DNA of 64,000 nucleotides from NCBI RefSeq assembly GCF_900636765.1, contig NZ_LR134313.1:186001-250000 (forward strand). Reading direction: 5' to 3'. A program made the translations under genes and the position numbers. This document shows, in pieces, positions 36,694 to 45,474 of the stretch. Position 1 is the first letter of the stretch. The number at the start of each line of letters is the position of its first letter. The notes below the pieces were generated by a model that searched no databases, had not been told where the DNA came from, and saw only the letters and a list, made by a program, of their open reading frames with translations. The stretch comes from Neisseria canis. GTDB taxonomy: Bacteria; Pseudomonadota; Gammaproteobacteria; Burkholderiales; Neisseriaceae.

Positions 36694-38226
36694 ATGTCAT
36701 CACATCAAAACAGCTGGGGCAAAGCTTTTGCCAGCTATCTGGACGGCCGCTCGATTACTTTGTTTTTTCTCGGTTTTTCTGCGGGCATTCCCATTTTGCT
36801 TATTTTTTCGAGCCTCTCTTTGTGGCTGCGCGAAGCGGGGGTAGACAGAAGCACGGTTACGATGTTCAGCTGGGCGGCTTTGGCTTACTCGTTTAAATTT
36901 GTTTGGGCGCCTTTGATCGATTCGCTTCAGCTTCCATTATTGGGCAGATTGTTTGGCAAGCGGCGTTCTTGGCTGCTGCTGGCGCAGGTACTTATTGTGG
37001 CGGCAATCTGCTTGATGGCGCTGATCAATCCTGTAGACAAACATGCGCTCACAGTGATGGCCGCCGCCGCCGTGTTGTTGGGTTTTTCTTCGGCAACACA
37101 AGATGTGGTGATTGACGCTTACCGTATTGAAGTGGCTAAAGGGGATGATGCGATGCAGTCTGTAACCGCCGCCACTTATAATGCCGGCTACCGGATCGGC
37201 ATGATTGTGGCCGGGGCGGGCGCTTTGTTTTTGGCTTCGTGGCTGGGTTCTAAAGAAGGTGCTTATCTGTATGAGGCTTGGCGCCACACTTATCTGATTA
37301 TGGCGCTGACTATGGGCGCGGGCATTGTAACGACTTTGCTCTGCCGCGAGCCGGATGTTTCAGACAGGCATTCGGAAGCGCCGCTACGCTCGGGCGATAA
37401 TTTCCGCTTGTTGCTTTTGTTTGTGTTTATGGCTGCGGCATTTGTGGCTGCGTTTGCTTTTTCGGGAACATTCCTGCCGGCCACAGAAAGCGTGCTGGGC
37501 ACATTTTTAATCGAGGCCGTGCGCCTGCTTATCGGCGCCTGCGCGGCGGCGGCGGCTTGTGTGCTGACGGTTAAAAGCGGCCTGGTGCCTGCCGGTTTGG
37601 CCAAAACGACCTGGCTGGATCCTGTGATGGATTTTTTCCACCGCTACGGCAAATCCGCCCTGCTGCTGCTTGCTTTAATCGGCGTATACCGCATTTCGGA
37701 TATTGTGGCCGGCGTGATTTCCAATGTGTTTTATCAGGATTTGGGATTTTCAAAAGAAGACATTGCGGCTGCTGTGAAAACTTTCGGTTTGATTATGACG
37801 ATTGCCGGCGGCTTTTTAGGTGGCCTGTTGGCGCAACGTTTCTCTTTGATGAAAATGATGATGTTGGGCGGTGTTTTGGCATCTGCGACGAACTTGATGT
37901 TTGTTGTTTTGGCCAACCGCGGGCAGGATATGGCTTTGATGTACACGGCCGTGGCGTTTGACAATCTTGCCGCCGGCTTGGCGGGTGCAGTGTTTATTGC
38001 GTTTCTTTCCGCTTTGACCAACATCCGCTTTACTGCCGTGCAATATGCGATATTCAGCTCTTTGATGACTTTATTGCCGAAAGTTTTAGGCGGCTATTCC
38101 GGCACGATTGTGGACAAGGTCGGCTATCAGAATTTCTTCCTGTTTACCGCCATACTGGGTTTGCCCGTTTTGGTTTTGGTTTATTTGGTCGACAAAAAAA
38201 TCTTCCAAAAGCAGATTCGGGATTGA
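36694..38226 (+). CDS. ampG: AmpG-family muropeptide permease
   Basis: 510 residues, major facilitator fold with 12-14 membrane helices. The start SYLDGRSITLFFLGFSAGIPILLIFSSLSLWLREAG and the segments FVWAPLIDS and GFSSATQDVVIDAYRIE are typical AmpG. It imports anhydro-muropeptides for cell-wall recycling. An AGGA site precedes the ATG. A DUS inside the gene (about 37358-37371) is translated as VSDRHSE in a cytosolic loop. It is followed by a DUS-pair terminator. Confidence 0.92.
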   Translation: MSSHQNSWGKAFASYLDGRSITLFFLGFSAGIPILLIFSSLSLWLREAGVDRSTVTMFSWAALAYSFKFVWAPLIDSLQLPLLGRLFGKRRSWLLLAQVLIVAAICLMALINPVDKHALTVMAAAAVLLGFSSATQDVVIDAYRIEVAKGDDAMQSVTAATYNAGYRIGMIVAGAGALFLASWLGSKEGAYLYEAWRHTYLIMALTMGAGIVTTLLCREPDVSDRHSEAPLRSGDNFRLLLLFVFMAAAFVAAFAFSGTFLPATESVLGTFLIEAVRLLIGACAAAAACVLTVKSGLVPAGLAKTTWLDPVMDFFHRYGKSALLLLALIGVYRISDIVAGVISNVFYQDLGFSKEDIAAAVKTFGLIMTIAGGFLGGLLAQRFSLMKMMMLGGVLASATNLMFVVLANRGQDMALMYTAVAFDNLAAGLAGAVFIAFLSALTNIRFTAVQYAIFSSLMTLLPKVLGGYSGTIVDKVGYQNFFLFTAILGLPVLVLVYLVDKKIFQKQIRD

Positions 38227-38260
38227 TATTCGGCAACTGGAATATAGCTAAGGTAACAGT

Positions 38261-38292
38261 AATGCCTGTCTGAAAGAATTCAGACAGGCATT
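38261..38292 (+). terminator. DUS-pair terminator after ampG
   Basis: AATGCCTGTCTGAAA-GA-ATTCAGACAGGCATT forms a hairpin 34 bases after the ampG stop. Confidence 0.75.
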
Positions 38293-38468
38293 GTGTTTTG
38301 GGAAGCCGGTAAAGTTATGGCAAAGCAACTTATTTTTATCTGAGTTTGTTTGTCATAAATATAGCCAATCGAGTTACATAATAACGATACACCGCCATTC
38401 TCGGGCACACTATTCTTGAGTGATTAACTATATTTCTGTGTAAACGGTTAGCAATGCCTGTCTGAAAC

Positions 38469-39641
38469 CTATTTCGAATACTTTTCAAACACTTGCTCAA
38501 TAAGCGTTTCCACCGGTGTCCAATCCACCGTATTCCCCTCCGACGCTTCCGTTTTTCTGCGTGCCGCCGATGCTATTACCGGCCCGCTGCTGTCTATGGT
38601 GCTCACTCGAACCGTCATCGACAAGCCAACCCTAAGCGGATTTTCGGCAAGCTCTTTCGGATCCAAGCTGATGCGCACCGGAACTTGGGTAACCTTGGTT
38701 TGATTTTCAGGATGCTGCTCTTCAATGTCGCGCTGGTTTCTCGTGCCGACTGAAAGCCCGAGCACCTTGCCGTTATACACGACTTTTTTACCGTACATTT
38801 CCGAGGTCATCGTTACAGGCTGACCGATACGCATTTTCCGCAACTGGGATTCCTTAAAATTGGCGTCAACCCATAAATCGTTAAGCGGCACCACCGACAT
38901 CAAAGGCACTCCAACCGCAACCTGTTGCCCGACCTGAACATGACGCTCAGCCACCTGTCCGTCAACCGGGGCGCGTATTTGTGTGCGCTGAAGATTCAAC
39001 CAAGCGTCTTTGATATGGCTCACCGCATTTTGCACGGCCGGCTGCTTACGCAGAGGAATATTTTTGCCCAAAGATGCCAACACTGCTTCTTGTTCCGCTT
39101 CCACCGCACGCAAAGCTGCTTGCGCCTGCACAACTGCCGCACGCGCATGGCTTAATTCTTCCCCTGAAATGGCATCGCTGCCGGCCAAAGATTCCCGGCG
39201 GCGCAAATCGACTTGAGCTTTCGCCAAATCGGCTTTGCGGGCTAAAACTGCAGCCTTGCTTTGCGCGCCGGCCGCTATCTGCTGCTTGTTTTGCCGGATG
39301 GCCTGTATCAACTCGTTTTGCGCGCGTTCGTAAGCGAGCTGGTAATCGCTGTCATCCAAAGTAACCAGCACGAAGCCTTTATTCACAATTTCCGTATCTT
39401 CCGCCGAAACTTGGCGCACCGTTCCGGCAATTTGCGGCGCAATCTGCACGGAGTGTCCTGCCACGCGGGCGTTATTGGTCGTTTGCTCGTGTTGCCAGAT
39501 TAAAAAATACATCATGGCAAAGCCCAAGCCCACCACAATCAGCAGCAAAACCACTAAGGTGATGTTGCGCTTTTTATGGCGGCTGGTTGATGGAACTGTT
39601 TCGTTTTCCGCCGGTAAAGCTTGGTCTTTCGTATTATTCAT
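38469..39641 (-). CDS. EmrA/FarA-type membrane fusion protein
   Basis: 390 residues. A cytosolic N-terminus and one membrane helix (about 27-48, LVVLLLIVVGLGFAMMYFLI) are followed by an HlyD-like periplasmic part: biotinyl-lipoyl half motifs around AGHSVQIAPQIAGTVRQVSAEDTEIVNKG and VDGQVAERHVQVGQQVAVGVPLMSV, with an alpha-helical hairpin rich in Ala/Gln between them. It bridges an inner-membrane pump to an outer-membrane channel in multidrug or fatty-acid efflux. The expected partner pump (EmrB/FarB, 14-helix MFS) is not adjacent; ampG lies next, on the other strand. Confidence 0.88.
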   Translation of the reverse strand: MNNTKDQALPAENETVPSTSRHKKRNITLVVLLLIVVGLGFAMMYFLIWQHEQTTNNARVAGHSVQIAPQIAGTVRQVSAEDTEIVNKGFVLVTLDDSDYQLAYERAQNELIQAIRQNKQQIAAGAQSKAAVLARKADLAKAQVDLRRRESLAGSDAISGEELSHARAAVVQAQAALRAVEAEQEAVLASLGKNIPLRKQPAVQNAVSHIKDAWLNLQRTQIRAPVDGQVAERHVQVGQQVAVGVPLMSVVPLNDLWVDANFKESQLRKMRIGQPVTMTSEMYGKKVVYNGKVLGLSVGTRNQRDIEEQHPENQTKVTQVPVRISLDPKELAENPLRVGLSMTVRVSTIDSSGPVIASAARRKTEASEGNTVDWTPVETLIEQVFEKYSK

Positions 39642-39669
39642 TGTTTATCTACCCGTTATTTCACTCATA

Positions 39670-39709
39670 TTTTCAGACAGGCATTTGAATAACTATGCCT
39701 GTCTGAAAA
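39670..39709. repeat. DUS pair between the efflux fusion and channel genes
   Basis: TTTTCAGACAGGCAT and ATGCCTGTCTGAAAA are inverted around about 10 bases in the 216-base gap between the channel gene stop and the fusion protein start. The pair may reduce read-through. Confidence 0.7.
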
Positions 39710-39857
39710 GACATTTATCCCAAATTGTCATTAAAAACAGCCGCTGGCTGTTCAAACACAAGTTTTTTCAACCACAGCTTCCATAACTGCAGTGTTTTTA
39801 ATATTCCATTATTATATTTTATCTGCTTATAAAAATGCAGAATGAAACTGCCAGTTC

Positions 39858-41261
39858 TCACAAATGCTGTTCTTGCTTAAATCCGCCTCCCAGTTGAACA
39901 TTCAGATTACTCCACGCCGCAAGTGCAGCCGAATGTTTCATCAGGACTACCGCCTGCTGCTGCAACACATCATCTTGCTTGCGGTAATATTCCGCTTTAT
40001 TTGCCAAGCCCGCATTGACGCGCCTTAGTATACTTGCAGAAATTTTACGGGCAGTTGCCGCTGCCTGCTCTGCCTGCGCATGTTGCGCTTTATGATTTTG
40101 ATAGTCTGTTATGGCATCTGCCGCCAGCCGCATCGCATCCAAAACCGTTTGATCGTATACCGCTACCTGTTCATCATATTCCGCATTGCGTTTTGCCAGT
40201 TTCGAGCGCAAAGCACCGGACGTAAAAATCGGCAGATGAACCGCCGGCACCACCCCAAGCATACCCGAATTGCCGCGCACCAAATCAAATGCATCAATAT
40301 GCGATAAACCTGTCAGCAATTTCAGCTCTATATTCGGATAAAAATCCGCTTTAGCTTCCCGAATATTTTGGCTTCGCACATCCAACAATTCACGCTGCAC
40401 CGAGATGTCAGGACGACGGCCTAATATATCGGCTTTCAAACCGCCTACTTTCACATCCGGCACGCCGGACATCGCCGCCGGCTGTTGCTTGTCCAAGCTA
40501 TCCGGTTTACTTCCGGTCAACACAGCCAAAGCATGGCGGGCATGGGCGATTTCTTTATCTAATTGTAATTTTTGCAGCGCCAATTGCTGCTGCATCTGTT
40601 GCTGCTCATAAACAGCAGACGGCGCGGCAAGTTGCGCTTTTACCCGCTCCTGCATCAGCTTTTCGATTTGTTTTGAGTTTTCAATGCGTTGATTCAGAAT
40701 ATCCTGTTGGGCAAGCAGACCCTGCCAGGTAAAATACTGCTCGGCCACCGCATGTGTCAGCAAAATTTCCGCTTGCCTGATTTCATAATAAGCGGCGTTC
40801 CGACGCCCCAGTACAGACGCAATACGCGCTTTATTCTTTCCCCAAAAATCAAACGACCATTTGGCTTGCGCTGAGATGTGCGCAAGCCTGAAATTGCGGT
40901 CAGGCTCAGCAAATGAAGCCGACGGCCTCTTTCCGAGCAAAGCCCCCTTGCCTTCGGCCACAAGGCCTGTCTGAACTTTACTTTCTTCACCCAAAATACC
41001 AAGCTCGGCTTGAAGCTGTTCAAAACGGGCTTGCGCGCTTTTCAGCGAAGGTGCATTTTTTAAAGCTGCGTTAATATAGCGGTTCAACTGCGGGTCTTTC
41101 AAAACCAGCCACCATTGCTCTTGCACTGCAAAAGTTTGTCCGGAGGAAAGTGCATGCTCAGCAGGTGTGTTCACCTTCCCTTCCTTAGGAAACTGCGCAC
41201 AAGCACCGGCCAAACATAAAGCCGCAATTACCACACTATGCCTAATATATTGCATACCCAT
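39858..41261 (-). CDS. Outer-membrane efflux channel lipoprotein (NodT/OprM type)
   Basis: 467 residues with a lipoprotein signal (lipobox LAGACA). Two OEP repeats show ILGRRPDISVQRELLDVRSQNIREAKADFYPNIEL, followed by an alpha-helical coiled part typical of TolC-like lipoproteins. It should form the exit duct for the EmrA-type partner. AGG precedes the first ATG. It is downstream of the MarR-type regulator and an inverted repeat at 41280-41314. Confidence 0.88.
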   Translation of the reverse strand: MGMQYIRHSVVIAALCLAGACAQFPKEGKVNTPAEHALSSGQTFAVQEQWWLVLKDPQLNRYINAALKNAPSLKSAQARFEQLQAELGILGEESKVQTGLVAEGKGALLGKRPSASFAEPDRNFRLAHISAQAKWSFDFWGKNKARIASVLGRRNAAYYEIRQAEILLTHAVAEQYFTWQGLLAQQDILNQRIENSKQIEKLMQERVKAQLAAPSAVYEQQQMQQQLALQKLQLDKEIAHARHALAVLTGSKPDSLDKQQPAAMSGVPDVKVGGLKADILGRRPDISVQRELLDVRSQNIREAKADFYPNIELKLLTGLSHIDAFDLVRGNSGMLGVVPAVHLPIFTSGALRSKLAKRNAEYDEQVAVYDQTVLDAMRLAADAITDYQNHKAQHAQAEQAAATARKISASILRRVNAGLANKAEYYRKQDDVLQQQAVVLMKHSAALAAWSNLNVQLGGGFKQEQHL

Positions 41262-41279
41262 CTCAAACCTATTAATTAA

Positions 41280-41314
41280 GGGCTGTTGCTACGATACTAT
41301 CATAACAACAGCCC
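41280..41314. promoter_or_regulatory. Inverted repeat between the MarR gene and the efflux channel gene
   Basis: GGGCTGTTG (41280-41288) and CAACAGCCC (41306-41314) are perfect inverted copies around 17 bases, 19 bases upstream of the channel ATG. There is no T-run on either strand, so an operator or a leader hairpin is more likely than a terminator. Confidence 0.5.
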
Positions 41315-41341
41315 ATCCAAAACACCTCAGAATCGACGCAA

Positions 41342-41836
41342 TCAAGCCCCCAAACTGGTTAACACTTTACCCAGCAATGCCTGCAACTGGTCAAATTCTT
41401 CTTTGCTGAAATCTTTCCACAATGGCGCATAGCCTTTGCTCATGTGCGGCTGTACTTCTTTGATAAAATCTTCACCGGTTTTGGTTAGTTTCAACACGAT
41501 TTGGCGGCGGTCTTTTTCATTCATGCTGCGCTCAATCCAACCGCGGCCAACCATTTCATCGGAAAGCCTTGTTGCACTGGTACGCGTTAAATCCATCAAA
41601 TCGCTCAAACGCGAAGGCAGGATTTCATGGTTGGGACTGATGTAAACAGACAGAATGGCAAACCACAGATTTTCATTAATGCCGTATTCTTTCAAAAGTT
41701 CGTTTTGGCGGCTGCTCAAACGATCCGAAGTAATACGGAGCAAACGCATCGTATGCGCTTCACGCTCTGAAAAATCGGGCAGTTGCTCGGATAATTGTTT
41801 CAGGGCGTGTTCCAGCCCGGCTTGTGTAAAACTCAT
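41342..41836 (-). CDS. EmrR/MprA-like MarR-family regulator
   Basis: 164 residues. The winged-helix DNA-binding region includes SDLMDLTRTSATRLSDEMVGRGWIERSMNEKDRRQIVLKLT, closer to E. coli EmrR/MprA than to gonococcal FarR as I remember it. It probably represses the channel and fusion-protein genes downstream on the same strand, as EmrR does for emrAB, and is relieved by toxic ligands. It is divergent from queF across an AT-rich gap of about 360 bases. Confidence 0.87.
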   Translation of the reverse strand: MSFTQAGLEHALKQLSEQLPDFSEREAHTMRLLRITSDRLSSRQNELLKEYGINENLWFAILSVYISPNHEILPSRLSDLMDLTRTSATRLSDEMVGRGWIERSMNEKDRRQIVLKLTKTGEDFIKEVQPHMSKGYAPLWKDFSKEEFDQLQALLGKVLTSLGA

Positions 41837-42152
41837 GATGATGTTCTCGTCTTGTATCGGTATTTGGCGGTGCCTTTAAGCGCTTTACAAACTTCACGCT
41901 CGGCGTTATTGATGTAGCGATACTAACTACTGTATATTATTTTTACCAATAATCACGACATACGGTTTTAGTTTTCTTATAAACGGTTTTATCTTTTTTT
42001 AACAAAACCATTAATCTTTTTTATATATCCGTTTATCTAAAAACTTATATATAAATCATCATCTAATAAATTTTTTCAAACAAGTAATTCCAATATCATA
42101 ATAAAAATAATTTTTTGCAAAATCCAATATTTAATCTAAAATACCGCCCTTC
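41837..42152. other. AT-rich intergenic region, MarR gene to queF leader
   Basis: No gene is seen. The stretch 41960-42120 is strongly AT-rich with runs such as ATCTTTTTT repeated twice (about 41990-42020), consistent with promoter/UP-element DNA for the divergent units. Confidence 0.5.
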
Positions 42153-42192
42153 CCTGTGGTTCGCAAACTCCCACATTAAAAAAACTAAGGAA
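42153..42192 (+). promoter_or_regulatory. PreQ1-I riboswitch upstream of queF
   Basis: The stem GTGG-TTCGCAAACTC-CCAC is followed by the A-rich tail ATTAAAAAAACTAAGGA, which is the preQ1 class I pattern. The tail carries the ribosome site AAGGA directly before the queF ATG at 42199, so binding of preQ1 would hide it and block translation. Its genes, queF and the transporter, both belong to the queuosine pathway, which supports the call. Confidence 0.85.
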
Positions 42193-42198
42193 TCAAAA

Positions 42199-42672
42199 AT
42201 GACCCGAGAAATCGAAGAATTGGGCGGCATTACCCTTTTGGGCAGCCGGAAAACCCAATATCCCGCCACTTATACGCCTTCCATTCTGGAAGCGTTCGAC
42301 AACAAACATCAGGGCAATGATTATTTTGTTAAATTCATCTGCCCCGAATTTACCAGCCTCTGCCCGATGACCGGCCAGCCCGATTTTGCCACCATCCACA
42401 TCCGTTATATCCCCGATGTCAAAATGGTGGAAAGCAAATCACTGAAACTCTACTTATTCAGCTTCCGCAACCACGGCGACTTTCATGAAGATTGCGTCAA
42501 CATCATTATGAAAGACCTGATTGCGCTCATGCAGCCGAAATACATCGAAGTATTCGGCGAATTCACTCCGCGCGGCGGCATTGCCATCCATCCTTTTGCC
42601 AATTACGGCCGCTCAGGTACACCGTTTGAAAAACTGGCGCAAGAGCGTTTATTCAAACACGATATGCAATAA
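42199..42672 (+). CDS. queF: NADPH-dependent 7-cyano-7-deazaguanine reductase QueF
   Basis: 157 residues from the ATG at 42199, chosen because of the riboswitch ribosome site just before it; the frame extends upstream to 42115 but that is leader RNA. The catalytic residues C55 ([13 protein letters not shown]), D62 and E97 (NHGDFHEDC) fall at the same numbers as in the short B. subtilis-type QueF. It reduces preQ0 to preQ1 in queuosine tRNA modification. The next gene follows after 11 bases. Confidence 0.97.
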   Translation: MTREIEELGGITLLGSRKTQYPATYTPSILEAFDNKHQGNDYFVKFICPEFTSLCPMTGQPDFATIHIRYIPDVKMVESKSLKLYLFSFRNHGDFHEDCVNIIMKDLIALMQPKYIEVFGEFTPRGGIAIHPFANYGRSGTPFEKLAQERLFKHDMQ

Positions 42673-42683
42673 GGAAACACTTC

Positions 42684-43373
42684 ATGTATGAATTTTCTCC
42701 TGCGCAACAGCGCAAAGCCTTACTGCGCCTTTCGCTCCTGCATATCGCTATCATTGCCGTCAGCAATTATCTGGTTCAGTTTCCTTTTACCGTAACGCTG
42801 CCTACCGGTTATGAAGTCCATTCAACCTGGGGAGCGCTTACTTTCCCGTTTATCTTCCTTACCACAGATTTAACCGTACGCATTTTCGGCCAACGCTTGG
42901 CCCGGCGGATTATTTTTTGGGTGATGCTGCCTGCTTTATTGCTCTCTTATATCTTATCGGTCGTGTTTCAAGACGGCGGCTGGACAGGCTCGGCCTCATT
43001 GGCCGTATTCAATTTATTTGTATTCCGAATTGCATTGGCCAGCTTCTCTGCTTACGCAGCCGGCCAGATTTTAGATATTTTCGTGTTCAACAAATTGCGC
43101 CGCTTGAAATCATGGTGGATTGCCCCCACCGCTTCGACTTTTGTCGGCAATGCCGTTGATACCCTGTTGTTTTTTGCCATCGCTTTTTACGCCAGCAGCG
43201 ACGAATTTATGGCTGCAAACTGGCCGCACATCGCATTTGTCGATTACTTGTTCAAGCTGGTTATCTGCATGCTGTTTTTCCTGCCGGCCTACGGCTTTAT
43301 CCTAAACACTTTAACTAAGAAGCTGACCGAGCTGCATTTTAACGAACAGCCTGTTGCCATACAGCCCAAATAA
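42684..43373 (+). CDS. Queuosine precursor transporter (YhhQ family)
   Basis: 229 residues with about six membrane helices. Motifs typical of the YhhQ family are FPFIFLTTDLTVRIFG and STFVGNAVDTLLFFAIAF. The family takes up preQ0/preQ1. It is coupled to queF and therefore also under the upstream preQ1 riboswitch. A GGAA site precedes the ATG. It is followed by a DUS-pair terminator. Confidence 0.93.
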   Translation: MYEFSPAQQRKALLRLSLLHIAIIAVSNYLVQFPFTVTLPTGYEVHSTWGALTFPFIFLTTDLTVRIFGQRLARRIIFWVMLPALLLSYILSVVFQDGGWTGSASLAVFNLFVFRIALASFSAYAAGQILDIFVFNKLRRLKSWWIAPTASTFVGNAVDTLLFFAIAFYASSDEFMAANWPHIAFVDYLFKLVICMLFFLPAYGFILNTLTKKLTELHFNEQPVAIQPK

Positions 43374-43415
43374 AGCAATGCCTGTCTGAAAACTGTGTTT
43401 CAGACAGGCATTGCT
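43374..43415. terminator. DUS-pair terminator after the queuosine transporter gene
   Basis: AGCAATGCCTGTCTGAAA and its inverse TTTCAGACAGGCATTGCT give an 18-bp stem. Confidence 0.85.
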
Positions 43416-43462
43416 AATATTGCAGCCGTAAAATTCAGAAGCGGCATTCACACTAACACAAA

Positions 43463-43488
43463 AAACCCTGCTTAAATAAGCAGGGTTT
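43463..43488 (-). terminator. Rho-independent terminator of rplU-rpmA
   Basis: AAACCCTGCTTA-AA-TAAGCAGGGTTT lies 20 bases after the rpmA stop and continues into TTT on the minus strand. This one is not built from a DUS. Confidence 0.88.
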
Positions 43489-43507
43489 GTTTCAGAAATA
43501 TTCCGAA

Positions 43508-43780
43508 TTACTCATCTACGCCGGGGTAAGGGCGAACGCTTACAGTTTTGCGGTTCAAGCGGCCTTTCACGGCGAATTCCACATAACCGTCTACTTTTGC
43601 AAACAGAGTGTGGTCTTTGCCCATGCCTACATTTTCGCCGGCATGAAATTTGGTGCCGCGTTGGCGAACAATGATAGAGCCTGCAGGAATCAGTTCGTTA
43701 CCGAAAGCTTTCACGCCCAAGCGTTTGGCTTCTGAATCGCGACCGTTTTTAGAGCTACCGCCAGCTTTTTTAGTTGCCAT
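43508..43780 (-). CDS. rpmA: 50S ribosomal protein bL27
   Basis: 90 residues. It has the conserved start [24 protein letters not shown] and the block [28 protein letters not shown]. The basic N-terminal tail reaches the peptidyl-transferase centre. It lies 28 bases after rplU, in the standard order. Confidence 0.98.
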   Translation of the reverse strand: MATKKAGGSSKNGRDSEAKRLGVKAFGNELIPAGSIIVRQRGTKFHAGENVGMGKDHTLFAKVDGYVEFAVKGRLNRKTVSVRPYPGVDE

Positions 43781-43808
43781 TTGTGTTTACTCCTAAAATG
43801 TTAAAAAA

Positions 43809-44117
43809 TTAAGCGATTGCCACGATTTCGATTTGGGTGAAATTTTGGCGGTGGCCTTGTCGTTTTTGGTAGTGTTTGCGGCGGCGCATTTTGAAAATGC
43901 GGACTTTCTCGCCACGACCGTGGGCTACCACTTTAGCCGTTACTTTTGCACCTTCGATAAAAGGCGCACCTACTTTTACAGACTCACCGTCAGCAATCAT
44001 CAAAACTTCAGTCAGTTCGATTTGGCTGTCGAGTTCGGCAGGTATCTGTTCTACTTTCAATTTTTCGCCAACGGCAACTTTATATTGCTTGCCGCCGGTT
44101 TTTACGACCGCGTACAT
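43809..44117 (-). CDS. rplU: 50S ribosomal protein bL21
   Basis: 102 residues from the ATG at 44117 ([24 protein letters not shown]); the frame is open to 44159 but bL21 starts at MYAVV. The C-terminal motif [21 protein letters not shown] is conserved. It is divergent from ispB, a common neighbour pairing. Confidence 0.97.
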   Translation of the reverse strand: MYAVVKTGGKQYKVAVGEKLKVEQIPAELDSQIELTEVLMIADGESVKVGAPFIEGAKVTAKVVAHGRGEKVRIFKMRRRKHYQKRQGHRQNFTQIEIVAIA

Positions 44118-44332
44118 ACTCAACTCCATGAGAATTTGGTTAACAAATGCTGCGCTCACACGCAGAATCGGTAATTCTATTATCTTTATCGGTTTTTGTC
44201 AAAGACTTATCTAAAAACAATCCACCCTTTTCGATTGCTGCATTTCAAGATAGTTACTGATATAATTGCGCGCTGTATTTTTTATCGGCGAACCGCCCTG
44301 CAAGGGCAAACTGCCTGAACAGAAAGTTCATC

Positions 44333-45307
44333 ATGCTCAAAAACCTGCCTTATTTTCAAAAAAACCTCGAAAGCGATTTAGGCCGCGTCAATGTTGTGAT
44401 AAACCGCGCCGTGCAATCGGAAGTGGCGCTGATTTCACAAATCGGCACCTATATCATCAGCGCCGGCGGCAAACGCCTGCGTCCGATCATCACCATTCTG
44501 GCAGGAAAATCTTTAGGTTATGACAACGACAAGCTCTATTCTTTAGCCGCAATGGTGGAATTTATCCACACTTCGACGCTGCTGCATGATGATGTGGTAG
44601 ATGAAAGCGAACTGCGCCGCGGCCGCAAAACGGCCAACAACATGTTTGGCAATGCGGCTGCCGTATTGGTGGGAGACTTTCTCTACACGCGTGCATTCCA
44701 GCTGATGGTCGGTTCGGGCAGCATGAAAATTCTGGAAGTGATGGCGGATGCCACCAATATTATTGCCGAAGGCGAGGTGATGCAGCTGATGAACATCGGC
44801 AACACCGACATTACCGAAGCGGAATATGTTCAGGTTATCCAATATAAAACCGCCAAACTCTTTGAGGCCGCCGCGCAAGTGGGTGCTATTTTGGCAGGCG
44901 CCTCAGCCGAACAGGAGCAAGCGCTGAAAGACTACGGCATGTATGTGGGCACGGCATTTCAGATAATCGACGATATTCTTGATTATTCGGGCGACACGGC
45001 GGAAATCGGTAAAAATGTGGGTGATGATTTGGCTGAAGGCAAGCCGACTTTACCTTTGATTTACCTGATGCGCCAGGGTAGCGCCGAGGCGGCGGAAGAC
45101 GTGCGCACAGCCTTGCATAATGCCGACCGCAGTTACTTTGAAAAAATCCACCATCACGTTACCAACTCGGACGCGTTGGCTTATTCCACCGAACAGGCGC
45201 GGATTGCAGTGCAACATGCGCTGGCTTCTTTGGATAAATTGCCCGATAATGAAGTTACCCTGGCCATGCGCTCTTTAGCCGAGCAATCATTGGCCCGCAT
45301 CTCTTAA
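44333..45307 (+). CDS. ispB: Polyprenyl (octaprenyl) diphosphate synthase
   Basis: 324 residues. The two Asp-rich motifs of trans-prenyltransferases are DDVVD (86-90, with LLHDDVVDESELRRGRKTAN) and DDILD in FQIIDDILDYSGD; GGKRLRP near residue 46 is also conserved. It makes the isoprenoid side chain of ubiquinone. It is followed by tRNA-Arg. Confidence 0.95.
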   Translation: MLKNLPYFQKNLESDLGRVNVVINRAVQSEVALISQIGTYIISAGGKRLRPIITILAGKSLGYDNDKLYSLAAMVEFIHTSTLLHDDVVDESELRRGRKTANNMFGNAAAVLVGDFLYTRAFQLMVGSGSMKILEVMADATNIIAEGEVMQLMNIGNTDITEAEYVQVIQYKTAKLFEAAAQVGAILAGASAEQEQALKDYGMYVGTAFQIIDDILDYSGDTAEIGKNVGDDLAEGKPTLPLIYLMRQGSAEAAEDVRTALHNADRSYFEKIHHHVTNSDALAYSTEQARIAVQHALASLDKLPDNEVTLAMRSLAEQSLARIS

Positions 45308-45327
45308 AGTTTAAAAGTTTGCATAAC

Positions 45328-45402
45328 CTCGCCGTAGTTCAACGGATAGAACGTATGCCTCCTAAGCGTAAAATACAGGTTCGATTCCTGTCGGCGAGGC
45401 CA
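45328..45402 (+). tRNA. tRNA-Arg (CCT)
   Basis: 75 bases. Acceptor CTCGCCG pairs with CGGCGAG, the anticodon stem TATGC/GCGTA encloses loop CTCCTAA with anticodon CCT at 45361-45363, and the T-arm is ACAGGTTCGATTCCTGT. G is the discriminator, followed by encoded CCA. Confidence 0.93.
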
Positions 45403-45419
45403 CTGAATTTTTCAGTTGA

Positions 45420-45451
45420 AAGGCTGTCTGAATGATTTTCAGACAGCCTTT
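45420..45451 (+). terminator. Hairpin of variant DUS (AGGCTGTCTGAA) after tRNA-Arg
   Basis: AAGGCTGTCTGAA-TGAT-TTTCAGACAGCCTT is inverted. The core differs from the wad DUS by GGC for GCC at the 5' side. The same variant pair is found at 61536-61562. Confidence 0.75.
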
Positions 45452-45474
45452 AAAACTTATCCAAGGATGATACT

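Noticed and set aside
41342-41836. Gonococcal FarR
   Set aside because: Although it neighbours a FarA-like gene, the DNA-binding segment is closer to E. coli EmrR/MprA, so the name FarR was not used.
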